NCBI GenBank assembly: GCA_029239875.1
Contig: JARBUD010000002.1
Span: 1-64,000, forward strand
DNA: 64,000 nt
Origin: Xanthobacteraceae bacterium
GTDB lineage: Bacteria; Pseudomonadota; Alphaproteobacteria; Rhizobiales; Xanthobacteraceae
Reading direction: 5' to 3'
Part shown: in pieces, positions 36,595 through 47,633 of the stretch
Layout: each line of letters starts with the position of its first letter
Position numbering within the stretch: the stretch's first letter is position 1
Translations under genes and position numbers: made by a program
The notes under the pieces: generated by a model
Told to the model about the DNA's origin: nothing
The model's input: the letters and a program-made list of their open reading frames with translations, nothing else
Database searches by the model: none

Positions 36595-36623
36595 TTGACA
36601 TGACGACCCCCGGCGGGTAAGAG
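36595..36623 (+). promoter_or_regulatory. Candidate sigma-70 promoter of rplU-rpmA
   Basis: A TTGACA -35 box at 36595-36600, a 17-nt spacer, and a TAAGAG -10 box (3/6). It lies about 115 nt upstream of rplU, leaving a leader where ribosomal-protein autoregulation could act. Confidence 0.55.
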
Positions 36624-36738
36624 CAGCGGCGCTGCGTGATAGGCGCTTCGTGCCTTCGCGCTTCCTTAAACCCACCGACCGAAAGAAGCCGGTCCATGCC
36701 GAAAGGCAGGAGACCGGGCTCGAACGAAAGGACAGAAC

Positions 36739-37047
36739 ATGTTCGCGGTCATCAAGACGGGCGGCAAGCAGTACCGGGTCGCCCCCGATGAAGTCGTCAC
36801 CGTCGGCAAGATCGAGGCCGAGGCCGGGGCATCCGTGACCCTGCCGGTGCTCATGCTCGGCGGCGACAGCCCTAAGGTCGGCGCCCCGCTCGTGGACGGC
36901 GCCGCCGTCACCGTCGAGGTCGTCAAGCACACGCGCGGCGACAAGGTCATTGCGTTTAAGAAGCGCCGTCGTCAGAATTCCCGCCGCAAGATCGGCCACC
37001 GCCAGGACTTCACCGTCGTGCGCGTGACCTCGATCACCGGCGCCTGA
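36739..37047 (+). CDS. rplU: 50S ribosomal protein bL21
   Basis: A 102-aa ribosomal protein that binds 23S rRNA with bL20. The N-terminus [20 protein letters not shown] and the basic segment [18 protein letters not shown] are diagnostic. AAAGGA precedes the ATG. It is the first gene of the rplU-rpmA operon with a promoter at 36595. Confidence 0.97.
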   Translation: MFAVIKTGGKQYRVAPDEVVTVGKIEAEAGASVTLPVLMLGGDSPKVGAPLVDGAAVTVEVVKHTRGDKVIAFKKRRRQNSRRKIGHRQDFTVVRVTSITGA

Positions 37048-37077
37048 GACCGCCAGTAGAGAAGAAGGAGAGCAACG

Positions 37078-37347
37078 ATGGCTCATAAAAAGGCAGGCGG
37101 TTCCTCCCGCAACGGTCGCGATTCCGACGGCCGCCGTCTCGGCGTGAAGAAGTTCGGCAGCGAGAAGGTCGTGGCCGGCAACATCATCGTCCGTCAGCGC
37201 GGCACGACCTGGCATCCCGGCACCAATGTCGGCATGGGCAAAGACCACACCCTCTTTGCGCTTACCGACGGCCGCGTCGAGTTCCGAACCAAAGCCAATT
37301 CCCGCACTTACGTATCCGTCATTCCGGCCGCCGAGGCCGCCGAATAA
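37078..37347 (+). CDS. rpmA: 50S ribosomal protein bL27
   Basis: An 89-aa ribosomal protein near the peptidyl transferase centre. It begins [20 protein letters not shown] and contains [15 protein letters not shown], both diagnostic. There is no N-terminal processing extension. It is 30 nt after rplU and co-transcribed with it. Confidence 0.97.
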   Translation: MAHKKAGGSSRNGRDSDGRRLGVKKFGSEKVVAGNIIVRQRGTTWHPGTNVGMGKDHTLFALTDGRVEFRTKANSRTYVSVIPAAEAAE

Positions 37348-37436
37348 AGCCGGTGAGGATCTTGGAAATCCCGCCGGTCTCGCCCGACCGGTAGGATTTC
37401 CAGGAACGTCCCACGGGACATCCCGGGTACCCGACA

Positions 37437-37461
37437 GGGGAGGCGAGGAAACCGCCTCCCC
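37437..37461 (+). terminator. Terminator-like hairpin after rpmA
   Basis: GGGGAGGC/GCCTCCCC arms with a 9-nt loop, followed by a T-containing run. An additional hairpin (GGAAATCC/GGATTTCC with CCGGTC/GACCGG inside, 37364-37401) precedes it. Together they probably end the rplU-rpmA transcript. Confidence 0.6.
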
Positions 37462-37490
37462 TTCGTCGTTCTGGCCCCAGGAGACTCCCC

Positions 37491-39261
<1,771 letters not shown>

Positions 39262-39360
39262 CAGCCGGCAGGCGCTGGCGCCCGGGAAAAATCCACGCGC
39301 CGCCGACGACAAATCGGCGTATGAAGCCGGGCTCCTGTTCCACCCGTGAAGCGCCGCCCG

Positions 39361-40542
39361 ATGAACCGCCCGACCACGCCGCCTTCCGCCGCCAAAACCA
39401 CCGCCACCGCCGGCACGCTGCCGCAGCTCGCCGCCTTCCGCCGCATCGTGGTGAAGGTCGGCTCGGCGCTTCTGGTCGATTCGGGCCGCGGGGCGCTGCG
39501 CCATGCCTGGCTGGCGGCGCTGGCCGAGGACGTCGCCCACCTCCACCGCGAGGGCAAGGAGGTGATGGTGGTCTCATCGGGGGCCATCGCGCTCGGCCGC
39601 AACGTGCTCAAGCTGCCCAAGCGCCCCCTGAAGCTGGAGGAGAGCCAGGCCGCCGCCGCCGTGGGGCAGATCGCGCTCGCCCGCGCCTGGTCGGAGGCGC
39701 TGGCGCATGAGGGCGTCACGGCGGGGCAGATCCTCATCACGCTCGGCGACACCGAGGAGCGCCGGCGCTACCTCAACGCCCGCTCCACCATCGCCAAGCT
39801 GCTGGAGCTCAAGGTCGTCCCCGTCATCAATGAGAACGACACGGTGGCCACCTCGGAGATCCGCTACGGCGACAATGACCGCCTCGCCGCCCGCGTCGCC
39901 GGCATGACCAGCGCGGACCTGCTGGTGCTGCTCTCCGACATAGACGGCCTCTACACCGCCCCGCCCAATGACGACCCGACGGCCGAGTTCATCCCGCTGG
40001 TGCCGCGCATCACTGCCGAGATCGAGGCCATGGCGGGCGGCGCCGGCACGGAGCTGTCGCGCGGCGGCATGAAGACCAAGATCGAGGCCGGCAAGATCGC
40101 CACCACGGCGGGCGCGCACATGGTCATCGCCTCCGGCAAGGTGAAGAACCCGCTCCGCGCCATCGAGACCGGCGCGCGCTGCACCTGGTTCCTGGCGCCT
40201 GCCAACCCTGTCGCCTCGCGCAAGAGGTGGATCGCCGGCGCGCTGGAGCCGCGCGGCACGCTGCATCTCGACGCCGGCGCGGTCGCCGCGCTGCGCCGGG
40301 GCTCGTCCCTATTGCCGGCAGGGGTGAAGAAGGTGGAAGGCGTGTTCGAGCGCGGCGACGCGGTGATCCTGCGCGGCCCCGACGGCGCCGAGATCGGCCG
40401 CGGGCTGGTCGCCTATGACCACGACCACGCCGAGCGCATCAAGGGCCGCTCATCCGACGAGATCGTGACGATCACCGGCTTCGAGGGGCGGACGGCGATG
40501 GTGCACCGGGACGATCTGGTGATCGCGGGTGGGGGTGGGTGA
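39361..40542 (+). CDS. proB: Glutamate 5-kinase
   Basis: A 393-aa enzyme of the first step of proline synthesis, forming gamma-glutamyl phosphate from glutamate and ATP. The kinase domain shows [24 protein letters not shown] and [10 protein letters not shown]-terminal PUA domain begins near residue 290 ([20 protein letters not shown]). ATG 39361 is preferred; GTG at 39346 is also in frame. A Pro/Thr/Ala-rich N-terminal extension precedes the core, as in other Hyphomicrobiales. proA, usually next, is not adjacent here. Confidence 0.95.
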   Translation: MNRPTTPPSAAKTTATAGTLPQLAAFRRIVVKVGSALLVDSGRGALRHAWLAALAEDVAHLHREGKEVMVVSSGAIALGRNVLKLPKRPLKLEESQAAAAVGQIALARAWSEALAHEGVTAGQILITLGDTEERRRYLNARSTIAKLLELKVVPVINENDTVATSEIRYGDNDRLAARVAGMTSADLLVLLSDIDGLYTAPPNDDPTAEFIPLVPRITAEIEAMAGGAGTELSRGGMKTKIEAGKIATTAGAHMVIASGKVKNPLRAIETGARCTWFLAPANPVASRKRWIAGALEPRGTLHLDAGAVAALRRGSSLLPAGVKKVEGVFERGDAVILRGPDGAEIGRGLVAYDHDHAERIKGRSSDEIVTITGFEGRTAMVHRDDLVIAGGGG

Positions 40543-40686
40543 GGGGCGTCACTCTCTATGAAGAATAAATTCCTTTAAGCGGCCACTATTCAACGCTTTA
40601 ATGGGTGTAGCTGAAGCCGCATCCATGCGGTGAAATCGCGCCTTGTGCGTTCTAATTGAAGGACTAAGCTATGTGTGGGGGACCTC

Positions 40687-41331
40687 ATGCCTAGCGAATC
40701 GAACAACGTAGTTGCCGCTTTCACAACGGATCAGGCTTCACGTCTGACTGGCGTGAGCAGAAGGCAGCTTGGAATGTGGGACCGTAGCGGCTTTTTCTCA
40801 CCGAGCTTCGCTCATGCCGGTGTAGGAGCGTTCGTACGACTCTATTCGTTTCGTGATCTGCTTTCGCTTAAAGTACTGAATCAACTGCGCAATGACACTC
40901 GGGTGAACATGGATCACCTGAAAGATGTCAAACGTGACCTGGCCCATTTGGGCGAAGACATGTGGGTCAAAAGTACCCTTTATCTTATCGGCAAACGCGT
41001 AGTTATTCAGCGTGATGACGACACGCGCCACGAAGCAGGATCTGGCCAGGAAGTACTCCAGATTCCGCTCAAGGTCGTCGTTGGCGGAATGCGGGAACGT
41101 ATAAGGGAATTTAACAAGCGCGATGACGAAGAGATTGGCCGAATTGAACGCAAGCGCGGCGTAGTTCACAATCAGGCCGTGATTTCGGGCACACGGATTC
41201 CCGTATCAAACATAAAGGAATTTGTGGCTGCCGGATATACCGTGCCGCAAATCCTGAAAGAATATCCTACTCTTAGCCGTAAAGACGTCGAGGCTGCAAT
41301 AGCTTTTGGGAACACGCGTAACGTTGCATGA
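40687..41331 (+). CDS. DUF433 antitoxin with MerR-like HTH
   Basis: A 214-aa protein with an N-terminal MerR-type helix-turn-helix (FTTDQASRLTGVSRRQLGMW) and a C-terminal DUF433 domain (GVVHNQAVISGTRIPVSNIKEF). The second domain resembles antitoxin folds that bind PIN-like toxins. Its stop overlaps the ATG of the DUF5615 gene (ATGA), as in toxin-antitoxin operons. The start at 40687 has GGGGA upstream; GTG 40675 is possible. GC content is well below that of the neighbours, indicating horizontal transfer after proB. Confidence 0.82.
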   Translation: MPSESNNVVAAFTTDQASRLTGVSRRQLGMWDRSGFFSPSFAHAGVGAFVRLYSFRDLLSLKVLNQLRNDTRVNMDHLKDVKRDLAHLGEDMWVKSTLYLIGKRVVIQRDDDTRHEAGSGQEVLQIPLKVVVGGMRERIREFNKRDDEEIGRIERKRGVVHNQAVISGTRIPVSNIKEFVAAGYTVPQILKEYPTLSRKDVEAAIAFGNTRNVA

Positions 41332-41711
41332 AATTCTTACTGGATGAGGGGGTTCCAGTATCTGTAGGCAGCGTTCTATTGAACGCGGGTCACGAAGTCA
41401 TATTTTTCAACGATAGCGGCCTAGCCAAGGGCTCTCCGGACCCGGTTGTTTGCGCCACAGCCGAGCTTTTCCAAGCTGTTCTCGTTGCTGCCGACGCTGA
41501 CATGAAAAAGCTCGCTCAAGGGCATGGAATTACGCCGGCACAATTTAGGACACTTAGCCTAATTCGATTTGCTTGTCCCAAGCCGATGGCCGCAGCTCGT
41601 ATCGAAGCCGCGCTCTCGCTCATTGAACATGAGTGGGAGAAAGTGACAAATGGTCAATGTGTTAGACTATTTGTCGTTCTCGGCGAACAGGTGATAAGGA
41701 CACACCGTTAG
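41328..41711 (+). CDS. DUF5615 PIN-like putative toxin
   Basis: A 127-aa protein of the DUF5615/Mut7-C-like PIN nuclease group. It begins with the acidic-site motif KFLLDEGVPVSVGSVLLNAGHEV and continues with VLVAADADMKKLAQGHG, whose aspartates would coordinate metal. It is likely the RNase toxin partner of the overlapping DUF433 gene. It shares the low GC content. Toxicity is inferred from the family and not shown. Confidence 0.8.
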   Translation: MKFLLDEGVPVSVGSVLLNAGHEVIFFNDSGLAKGSPDPVVCATAELFQAVLVAADADMKKLAQGHGITPAQFRTLSLIRFACPKPMAAARIEAALSLIEHEWEKVTNGQCVRLFVVLGEQVIRTHR

Positions 41712-41785
41712 CGGATACTTTCTGAGTGCTAGCCCTCCCCGCATCGTGACCCCACCTCCCGCCTTCCCGCCCTATCCTCTGCGGC

Positions 41786-42853
41786 ATGCATCGCCGTTCC
41801 CTGCTTGCCGCTCCACTCCTGCTGCTGACCCCGCGGCTCGGCTTCGCGCAGGGTGCGGCGGCTGAGAACCCCTCCGCGACCACCCCATCCGCCGGCGCCG
41901 GCGCGCCCGAAGCCCAAGCCGCCCCAGCCTCCGCCCTCGCTCCCATCCTCGACCGCGCCGGCGCGCTCAGCCCCCTGCGCACCGTGCTCGTCATGAAGGA
42001 CGGGCGCCGGATCGCCGCGCGCGGCTTTTCCGGCGGGTCGGTCGACCGGCCGACCAACATCAAGTCGGCCTCCAAGAGCATCGTCTCGGCGCTGGTCGGC
42101 ATCGCCATAGACAAGGGCGTGCTGGAAAGCCCCGATCAGAAGATCGCCCCGCTGCTGCGCCGCGACCTGCCGGATGACCCCGACCCGCGCATGGCCGAGA
42201 TCACGCTCGGCAACCTCCTCTCCATGCAGGCGGGGCTGGAGCGCACCTCGGGCGCCTATTACGGGCGCTGGATCGCTTCGCCCAACTGGGTGCGGGCGGC
42301 GCTCGCGCAGCCCTTCGTCGACGCGCCCGGCGGCGACATGCTCTATTCCACCGGTTCGACGCATCTTCTCTCCGCCATCCTCACCCGAACGTCGGGGCGC
42401 TCGACGCTGGCGCTGGCGCGGGACTGGCTCGGACCATTGGACGGCTTCGAGATCGCTTCCTGGCAGCGCGACCCGCAGGGCATCTATTTCGGCGGCAACG
42501 AGATGGCGATGCGGCCCACCTCGCTCCTCGCCTTCGCCGAGCTCTACCGCAATGGCGGGCGCAACGCCGAGGGCGTGCAGCTGGTGCCGGAGGCGTGGAT
42601 CGCGGCGAGCTGGCAGGTGCGCACCCATTCGCGCTTCACCGGCGACGGCTACGGCTATGGCTGGTTCACGCGGGAGATCGCCGGCACGCCCGCGCATTAC
42701 GGCTGGGGCTATGGCGGGCAGATGATCTATGTGATCCCCGCGCGGGGGATGAGCCTGGTGATGACCTCGGTGGCCGACACGCCCTCCGGCCGCACCGGCC
42801 ACCGCGACGACCTGCATCGGCTGACTGGGGAAATCGTGCAGGCGGTGGGGTGA
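41786..42853 (+). CDS. Serine hydrolase (class C beta-lactamase fold)
   Basis: A 355-aa exported serine hydrolase. The signal peptide is MHRRSLLAAPLLLLTPRLGFAQG. A Pro/Ala-rich linker follows. The SxxK nucleophile motif is SASK (in NIKSASKSIVSALVG, about residue 90), the Tyr motif is near LYSTGSTHLLSAI, and the third box is HYGWGYGGQ. It may be a penicillin-binding or esterase-type enzyme; resistance is not implied. Single gene, with the repeat at 42869 behind it. Confidence 0.86.
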   Translation: MHRRSLLAAPLLLLTPRLGFAQGAAAENPSATTPSAGAGAPEAQAAPASALAPILDRAGALSPLRTVLVMKDGRRIAARGFSGGSVDRPTNIKSASKSIVSALVGIAIDKGVLESPDQKIAPLLRRDLPDDPDPRMAEITLGNLLSMQAGLERTSGAYYGRWIASPNWVRAALAQPFVDAPGGDMLYSTGSTHLLSAILTRTSGRSTLALARDWLGPLDGFEIASWQRDPQGIYFGGNEMAMRPTSLLAFAELYRNGGRNAEGVQLVPEAWIAASWQVRTHSRFTGDGYGYGWFTREIAGTPAHYGWGYGGQMIYVIPARGMSLVMTSVADTPSGRTGHRDDLHRLTGEIVQAVG

Positions 42854-42868
42854 ATTCGCTTTGACGGC

Positions 42869-42975
42869 CCTCATCCTGAGGTGCCACCGCAGGCGGCCTC
42901 GAAGGATGCTCGTCCGGGCGTTCCATGACGGCCATCCTTCGAGTCTCGCTGAAGCGAGCACCTCAGGATGAGGTT
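42869..42975. repeat. Palindromic CTCATCCTGAGG repeat, copy A
   Basis: 107 nt that begin CCTCATCCTGAGGTGC and end GCACCTCAGGATGAGG, an inverted repeat with an inner pair around TCGAAGGATG/CATCCTTCGA. Related copies are at 48562, 52649, 52736, 59376 and 61065. This is a REP/ERIC-like family widespread in Hyphomicrobiales. Confidence 0.92.
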
Positions 42976-43237
42976 GCTTCGGCGGAAATCGGATTCACAT
43001 CCCTTGCGACTGACGCCCGAACGAAAGCCGCGCGGCTTTCGCTCACGCCCCATCCGCGCCCCATACGCGGGCAGCGGGCGGGCGAGGTGATCAAAACGGC
43101 ATCATTGTTTCCCGCCCGCCGCCGCCCCGGCCCGGCCTCGGGCGCCGCCGAGCCTCTGGCACGCTTCCTGCTGAGATCCCCCCGGTCCGGCCGCCCGCAC
43201 CCGAACCGCCGGGGCGGCCTCATTGGGGAACAGTGAC
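42976..43237. other. Upstream region of the PotD-type gene
   Basis: About 260 nt; with the repeat it makes a 384-nt gap. It is GC-rich. No gene and no clear promoter could be identified. The GTG start at 43238 has GGGGAA 8 nt upstream. Confidence 0.4.
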
Positions 43238-44413
43238 GTGACGAAGAAGCCAGACGCTCCGAATTCGTCGATCGAAACGCTGCTCGCGGCCCGCAGCTTC
43301 ACGCGCCGTGTTCTGTTCAAGGGCGCCCTTGCGGCCGGCACCATGGCCGCGGCCGGGCCCTGGCTGGTGCGCGACGCCTTCTCCTCCTCGGGCGAATTGA
43401 ACATCCTCAACTGGGCGGACGAGCTGCCCGAGCCGGTGCTGCCGGAATTCACCAAGAAGACCGGCATCAAGGTCAATTCCACCCCGTTCTCGCAGAACGA
43501 GGAGCAGATCAACAAGCTGCAGGCGACCGAGGGCGAAGGCTTCGACCTGTGCGCCCCGACGCGCGACCGCGCCCCGCAGTTCCACGAGCTCGGCGTGCTC
43601 GCGCCCTACGACACGACGAAGCTGAAGCTCGACAACGTGCTGCCGGCCATGCTCGAGGGCTCCACCAGCGTGTGGACCTGGGACGGCGGGCTCTACCATG
43701 TGCCGCATTGCTGGGGCTCGGAAGCGATCGCCTGGCGCACCGACCTCGCGCCTGGCCTGACCTATGACAAGCTCAGCTACGGCACGCTGTGGGCGCCGGA
43801 GTTCAAGGGCAAGATGCAGGGCCGCCCGCACTCGCTGCTGCTCGGCATCGGCCTGTGGTGGGACAAGACCGGCAAGCTGCCGTCCAACCGCATGCTCGAC
43901 GCCTTCAAGGACGAGGCGACGATGAAGAAGATCTACGATCCGATCCTCGCCTTCGCCATCGAGAACAAGGGCCAGGTCAAGCAGTTCTGGGATTCGGCGG
44001 ATAATACCAAGTCCGGCTTCATGGAGAATGGCTGCGTCATCGGCCAGACCTGGGACGGCCCGCCGCTGTCGCTGAAGAAGGACGGCAAGCCGGTCACCTA
44101 CATGGCGCCGCAGGAAGGCGCGGTGGCGTGGATCGACGGCTGGTCGCTGACCAAGGCGGCGAAGAACACGGCGCAGGCCTACGAGTTCATCAACTTCATG
44201 CACACGCCGGAGATCTCGGCAATGGTCGCCAACGGCTCGGGCTACAACCCGGTGGTGAAGGGCGCGGACAAGTTCCTCTCCGAGGTCGCCAAGAAGAACT
44301 TCGCCGAAGCCTATCCCGGCAACGCGCTCGACAACCTGTGGAACCGCCCGCCGGAGCCCTCGTGGTACGCCGAGCTGCGCACGCAATACGCCGAGAAGTT
44401 CAAGGCGGCGTGA
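43238..44413 (+). CDS. potD: Spermidine/putrescine-type substrate-binding protein
   Basis: A 391-aa extracellular solute-binding protein of the PotD/PotF type. The N-terminus has a twin-arginine-like signal (FTRRVLFKGALAAGTMAAAG). The mature part starts ELNILNWADELPEPVLPEF, the polyamine-binding family opening, and continues TGIKVNSTPFSQNEEQINKL. It delivers the ligand to the ATPase and permeases encoded downstream. The ligand is unproven; it could be a polyamine or another small cation. The GTG at 43238 is chosen over TTG at 43223. Confidence 0.88.
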   Translation: MTKKPDAPNSSIETLLAARSFTRRVLFKGALAAGTMAAAGPWLVRDAFSSSGELNILNWADELPEPVLPEFTKKTGIKVNSTPFSQNEEQINKLQATEGEGFDLCAPTRDRAPQFHELGVLAPYDTTKLKLDNVLPAMLEGSTSVWTWDGGLYHVPHCWGSEAIAWRTDLAPGLTYDKLSYGTLWAPEFKGKMQGRPHSLLLGIGLWWDKTGKLPSNRMLDAFKDEATMKKIYDPILAFAIENKGQVKQFWDSADNTKSGFMENGCVIGQTWDGPPLSLKKDGKPVTYMAPQEGAVAWIDGWSLTKAAKNTAQAYEFINFMHTPEISAMVANGSGYNPVVKGADKFLSEVAKKNFAEAYPGNALDNLWNRPPEPSWYAELRTQYAEKFKAA

Positions 44414-44436
44414 GAACGCTTAGCCGACTGCACATC

Positions 44437-44527
44437 GTCATGGCCGGGCTTGGCCCGGCCATCCACGTCTTTCCACCGGGTGCACCGGAACGAAGGCGTG
44501 GATGCCCGGGCCAAGCCCGGGCATGAC
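44437..44527. repeat. Palindromic GTCATGGCCGGGC repeat
   Basis: 91 nt beginning GTCATGGCCGGGCTTGGCCC and ending GGGCCAAGCCCGGGCATGAC, with TCCACG/CGTGGA inside. It is a second, different palindromic repeat type, located between the PotD-type and ATPase genes; a folded mRNA here could reduce expression of the distal genes relative to the binding protein. Confidence 0.88.
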
Positions 44528-44585
44528 CGCGCATTTTGTTCGACGCATGGGTCAAGCCCGCCATGCGCCAGTTTAGGGAAACCGC

Positions 44586-45665
44586 ATGGCCGCTGCCGTC
44601 GAGCTTGAGGGCGTCAACGTCACCTTCGGCGACTTCGTCGCGGTGAAGGACGCCGACCTCACCATCGAGCCGGGTGAGTTCTTCTCCTTCCTCGGCCCGT
44701 CCGGCTGCGGCAAGACCACGCTGCTGCGCACCATCTCCGGCTTCATCGAGCCCACGCGCGGGCGGGTGAGGATCGGCGGCGAGGACATGAAGGGCATCGG
44801 CCCGAACAAGCGGCCGACCGCCCTGATCTTCCAAAACCTCGCGCTGTTCCCGATGATGACGGTGGCCGAGAACATCGGCTACGGCCTGCGGGTGCGAGGC
44901 GTGCCCAGGCACGAGCGCGACGAGAAGGTGAAGACGCTGCTGATTCAGGTGGCGCTCACCGAACACGGCCACAAGCGCGTCTCCGAACTGTCCGGCGGCC
45001 AGAAGCAGCGCGTCGCCATCGCCCGCGCGCTTGCGGTGGAGCCCTCCGTCCTGCTTCTCGACGAGCCGCTCTCCGCGCTCGACCTCAAGCTCAGACAGCA
45101 CATGCGCACCGAATTGCGCGCCATCCAGAAGCGGGTCGGCATCACCTTCATCTACATCACCCACGACCAGGGCGAGGCCCTGACCATGTCGGACCGCATC
45201 GCGGTGATGAATGCCGGGGTGATCGAGCAGGTCGGGGACGGGCGCGCCGTCTATGCCGAGCCGCGCACGCCCTTCGTCGCCTCCTTCGTCGGCGAGAACA
45301 ACGCCATTCGCGGGCGCGTCACCGAGGTCGCCGACGGCCTCGCCACGCTGGACACGCCGGTCGGCGTGCTCAGGGGACGCAACCCGGTCGGGCTGTCGGC
45401 CGGCCAGGAGGCGCTGCTCTTCGTGCGGCCGGAATCGATGCAGCTTCGCGCCAACGGCTCCACCATAGGCTTCCAGGGCGAGACGCTCGACGTCGCCTAT
45501 GAGGGCAGCGTCACCCATGTCACGCTGCGCCTGCGCACCGGGCAGAAGGTGACGGCGAGCTTCAGCGCCAGCGCCGGCATCCCGCTGCCGATCTCCGGCG
45601 AGAATCTGCGCATCGGCTTCCGGCCCGAGGACGGCCTGCTGCTCGCGCGGCCGGAGCGGCACTGA
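44586..45665 (+). CDS. potA: Spermidine/putrescine-type ABC transporter ATPase
   Basis: A 359-aa ATPase. Walker A is GPSGCGKTTLL, the signature LSGGQKQRVAIARAL, Walker B SVLLLDEPLSALD, and the H-loop YITHDQGEAL. The C-terminal TOBE-type domain begins near residue 235 (FVGENNAIRGRVTEV). It energises the PotB/PotC-type permeases. The stop overlaps the permease ATG. Confidence 0.94.
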   Translation: MAAAVELEGVNVTFGDFVAVKDADLTIEPGEFFSFLGPSGCGKTTLLRTISGFIEPTRGRVRIGGEDMKGIGPNKRPTALIFQNLALFPMMTVAENIGYGLRVRGVPRHERDEKVKTLLIQVALTEHGHKRVSELSGGQKQRVAIARALAVEPSVLLLDEPLSALDLKLRQHMRTELRAIQKRVGITFIYITHDQGEALTMSDRIAVMNAGVIEQVGDGRAVYAEPRTPFVASFVGENNAIRGRVTEVADGLATLDTPVGVLRGRNPVGLSAGQEALLFVRPESMQLRANGSTIGFQGETLDVAYEGSVTHVTLRLRTGQKVTASFSASAGIPLPISGENLRIGFRPEDGLLLARPERH

Positions 45666-46675
45666 TGAGCGGCGGCCTCGCCTTCGTCTTCGGCCTGCCG
45701 CTTGTGGTGGCGCTCGGCTTCTTCGCGCTCGCCGCCTATGAGCGGCGCACCGGCGTCGCCACCGGCCCCGGCTTCTTCCAGCGCAACGGCCTCGTCATCG
45801 GGCTCTACCTCGTCATCGCCGTCGGCTTCTGGGCCTTCTTCATCATCCTGCTGCCGCAGCTCGCCATGGTGGAGATGTCGTTCCGCCCGAAGCTGCCGCC
45901 CTCGCAGATGGGCGGGCCGAAGGACGTCTACACGCTGGAGAACTACCGCTACTTCCTGTTCGGCTCGACCACCTCGACCGCCGAATGGAACTGGCTGCAC
46001 ATCAAGGCCTTCCTGCTCACCATCGGCGTGAGCATCGCCATCACCGCGCTCAACTTCGCCATCTGCTACCCGCTCGCCTTCCACATGGCGCAGTCCTCCA
46101 CCGCGGCACGGCTGCGCGTGCTGCTGCTCCTGCTGATCCTGCCCTATTGGGTGAACGAGATCCTGCGCGCCTTCGCCTTCCGCGTGCTGCTCTCCTCCGG
46201 CGGCATCATCAACCAGATGCTGATGGGGCTGGGCGTCACCTCCGAGCCGGTCGATTTCCTCGGCGCCGATGTCGGGCTCTATATGGGCCTCTCCTACGCC
46301 TATCTGCTGATGATGATCTTCCCGCTCTACAACGCGATCGAGAGCCTGGACAAAAACCAGATCGAGGCGGCGCGGGACCTCGGCGCGCCGTGGTGGCACA
46401 TCCACGCCTTCATCGTCATGCCGCACTCCAAGCCCGGCATCGCCTCTGGCTGCACGCTGGTCTTCATGCTGTGCGCCGGCGCGCTCGCCGCGCCACTGGT
46501 GCTCGGCGGGCCGCGCACGCTGTGGTTCACGCCCATCGTCTATGACCGCTTCTACCAGGCCTTCAACTGGCCGCAGGGTGCGGCCTACGCCTTCATCCTG
46601 CTGATCACCTGCATCGTCTTCGTGCTGCTGGTGCTCAAGGCGTTCCGGCTCAGCCTCGGAGAGATCACGCGATGA
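45665..46675 (+). CDS. potB: Spermidine/putrescine-type ABC permease
   Basis: A 336-aa inner-membrane permease with a short N-terminal hydrophobic extension and about 6-7 helices. The EAA loop is EAARDLGAPWWHIHAFIVMP near residue 236. It starts one base into the potA-type stop. Its end, GAGATCACGCGATGA, is duplicated in tandem, creating a mini-ORF before the next permease. Confidence 0.92.
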   Translation: MSGGLAFVFGLPLVVALGFFALAAYERRTGVATGPGFFQRNGLVIGLYLVIAVGFWAFFIILLPQLAMVEMSFRPKLPPSQMGGPKDVYTLENYRYFLFGSTTSTAEWNWLHIKAFLLTIGVSIAITALNFAICYPLAFHMAQSSTAARLRVLLLLLILPYWVNEILRAFAFRVLLSSGGIINQMLMGLGVTSEPVDFLGADVGLYMGLSYAYLLMMIFPLYNAIESLDKNQIEAARDLGAPWWHIHAFIVMPHSKPGIASGCTLVFMLCAGALAAPLVLGGPRTLWFTPIVYDRFYQAFNWPQGAAYAFILLITCIVFVLLVLKAFRLSLGEITR

Positions 46676-46693
46676 CGGAGATCACGCGATGAC
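46661..46693 (+). repeat. 17-nt tandem duplication between permease genes
   Basis: GAGATCACGCGATGAC occurs at 46661-46676 and again at 46678-46693. The first copy contains the potB stop with an overlapping ATG, and the second contains the potC ATG. The duplicated ATG at 46672 opens a six-codon frame (Met-Thr-Glu-Ile-Thr-Arg) whose TGA overlaps the potC start. Confidence 0.9.
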
Positions 46694-47576
46694 TGCCGGC
46701 CCCTTCCAGCGCGTGATGTTCGCGGTCTACATCGTCGTCTTCTTCCTCTACCTGCTCGGCCCGCTGGCGGTGATGGGGGTGTCGGCCTTCAACACCCCGC
46801 AATATCCGCAGGTCTGGCCCTTCGAGGGCTTCACCCTCGACTGGTTCGGCACGCTGTTCGCCGACCAGGACCTGATGACCGGCCTCAAGATGAGCGTGTG
46901 GATCGGCATCCTCGTGGTGGCGGTCTCGGTGCCGATCGGGCTCGCCGGCGCCGTCGTGATGACGCAGATCCAGGCCCGCGCCCGCTCGGCCTACTATCTC
47001 GTCGTGGTCTCGCCGGTGCTCACCCCCGGCATCATCATCGGCATCTCGACCGTGGTGTTCTGGCGCCAGTTCACCGGCCAGACCGGCACGCGCTTCCTCT
47101 ATGACGGCGTGATCCTCACCGTGCTCGGTCAGGCCAGCTTCATCTCCGCCTATTGCATGCTGATCATCCTCGCCCGGCTGCAACGCTTCGACCGGGCGCA
47201 GGAGGAAGCGGCGCTGGACCTCGGCGCCACCTACAGCCAGGTGTTCCGCCATATCCTGCTGCCCTTCCTCAAGCCCGCGCTGGCCTCCGCCGCGGTGCTG
47301 GCCTTCCTGTCCTCCTTCGAGAACTACAACACCACCACCTTCTCCATCCTCTCCGACAAGACGCTGACCACAGTGCTGGCCGGGCGCGTGCGGCAGGGCT
47401 CGACCCCGGCGATCTCGGCGCTGGCGGTGATGATCGTCGCCGCCACCATTGTCGGCGCCATCGCCTATGAGCTCTACAAGCGCCGCGCCGATGCGCTCGC
47501 CGCCCGCCGCCAGCGCGCCGCGCAGATCGAGGAGGAGGCGGAGCTTTCCGGCACGCCCGCGCCCGCCATGGGCTGA
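46689..47576 (+). CDS. potC: Spermidine/putrescine-type ABC permease
   Basis: A 295-aa permease with about 6 helices. The EAA loop is EAALDLGATYSQVFRHILLP near residue 177. It has a long charged C-terminal tail (ALAARRQRAAQIEEEAELSG) absent from most family members. It pairs with the 336-aa permease to form the channel. Confidence 0.93.
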   Translation: MTAGPFQRVMFAVYIVVFFLYLLGPLAVMGVSAFNTPQYPQVWPFEGFTLDWFGTLFADQDLMTGLKMSVWIGILVVAVSVPIGLAGAVVMTQIQARARSAYYLVVVSPVLTPGIIIGISTVVFWRQFTGQTGTRFLYDGVILTVLGQASFISAYCMLIILARLQRFDRAQEEAALDLGATYSQVFRHILLPFLKPALASAAVLAFLSSFENYNTTTFSILSDKTLTTVLAGRVRQGSTPAISALAVMIVAATIVGAIAYELYKRRADALAARRQRAAQIEEEAELSGTPAPAMG

Positions 47577-47633
47577 GACGCCGGAGGGAACAAGCCGGCG
47601 CGGCCTGCCGTTCTCCCGCCGGAGGGAAACGCG

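Noticed and set aside
41729-42961. A 410-codon open frame on the minus strand
   Set aside because: Antisense of the serine hydrolase gene; composition is not protein-like.
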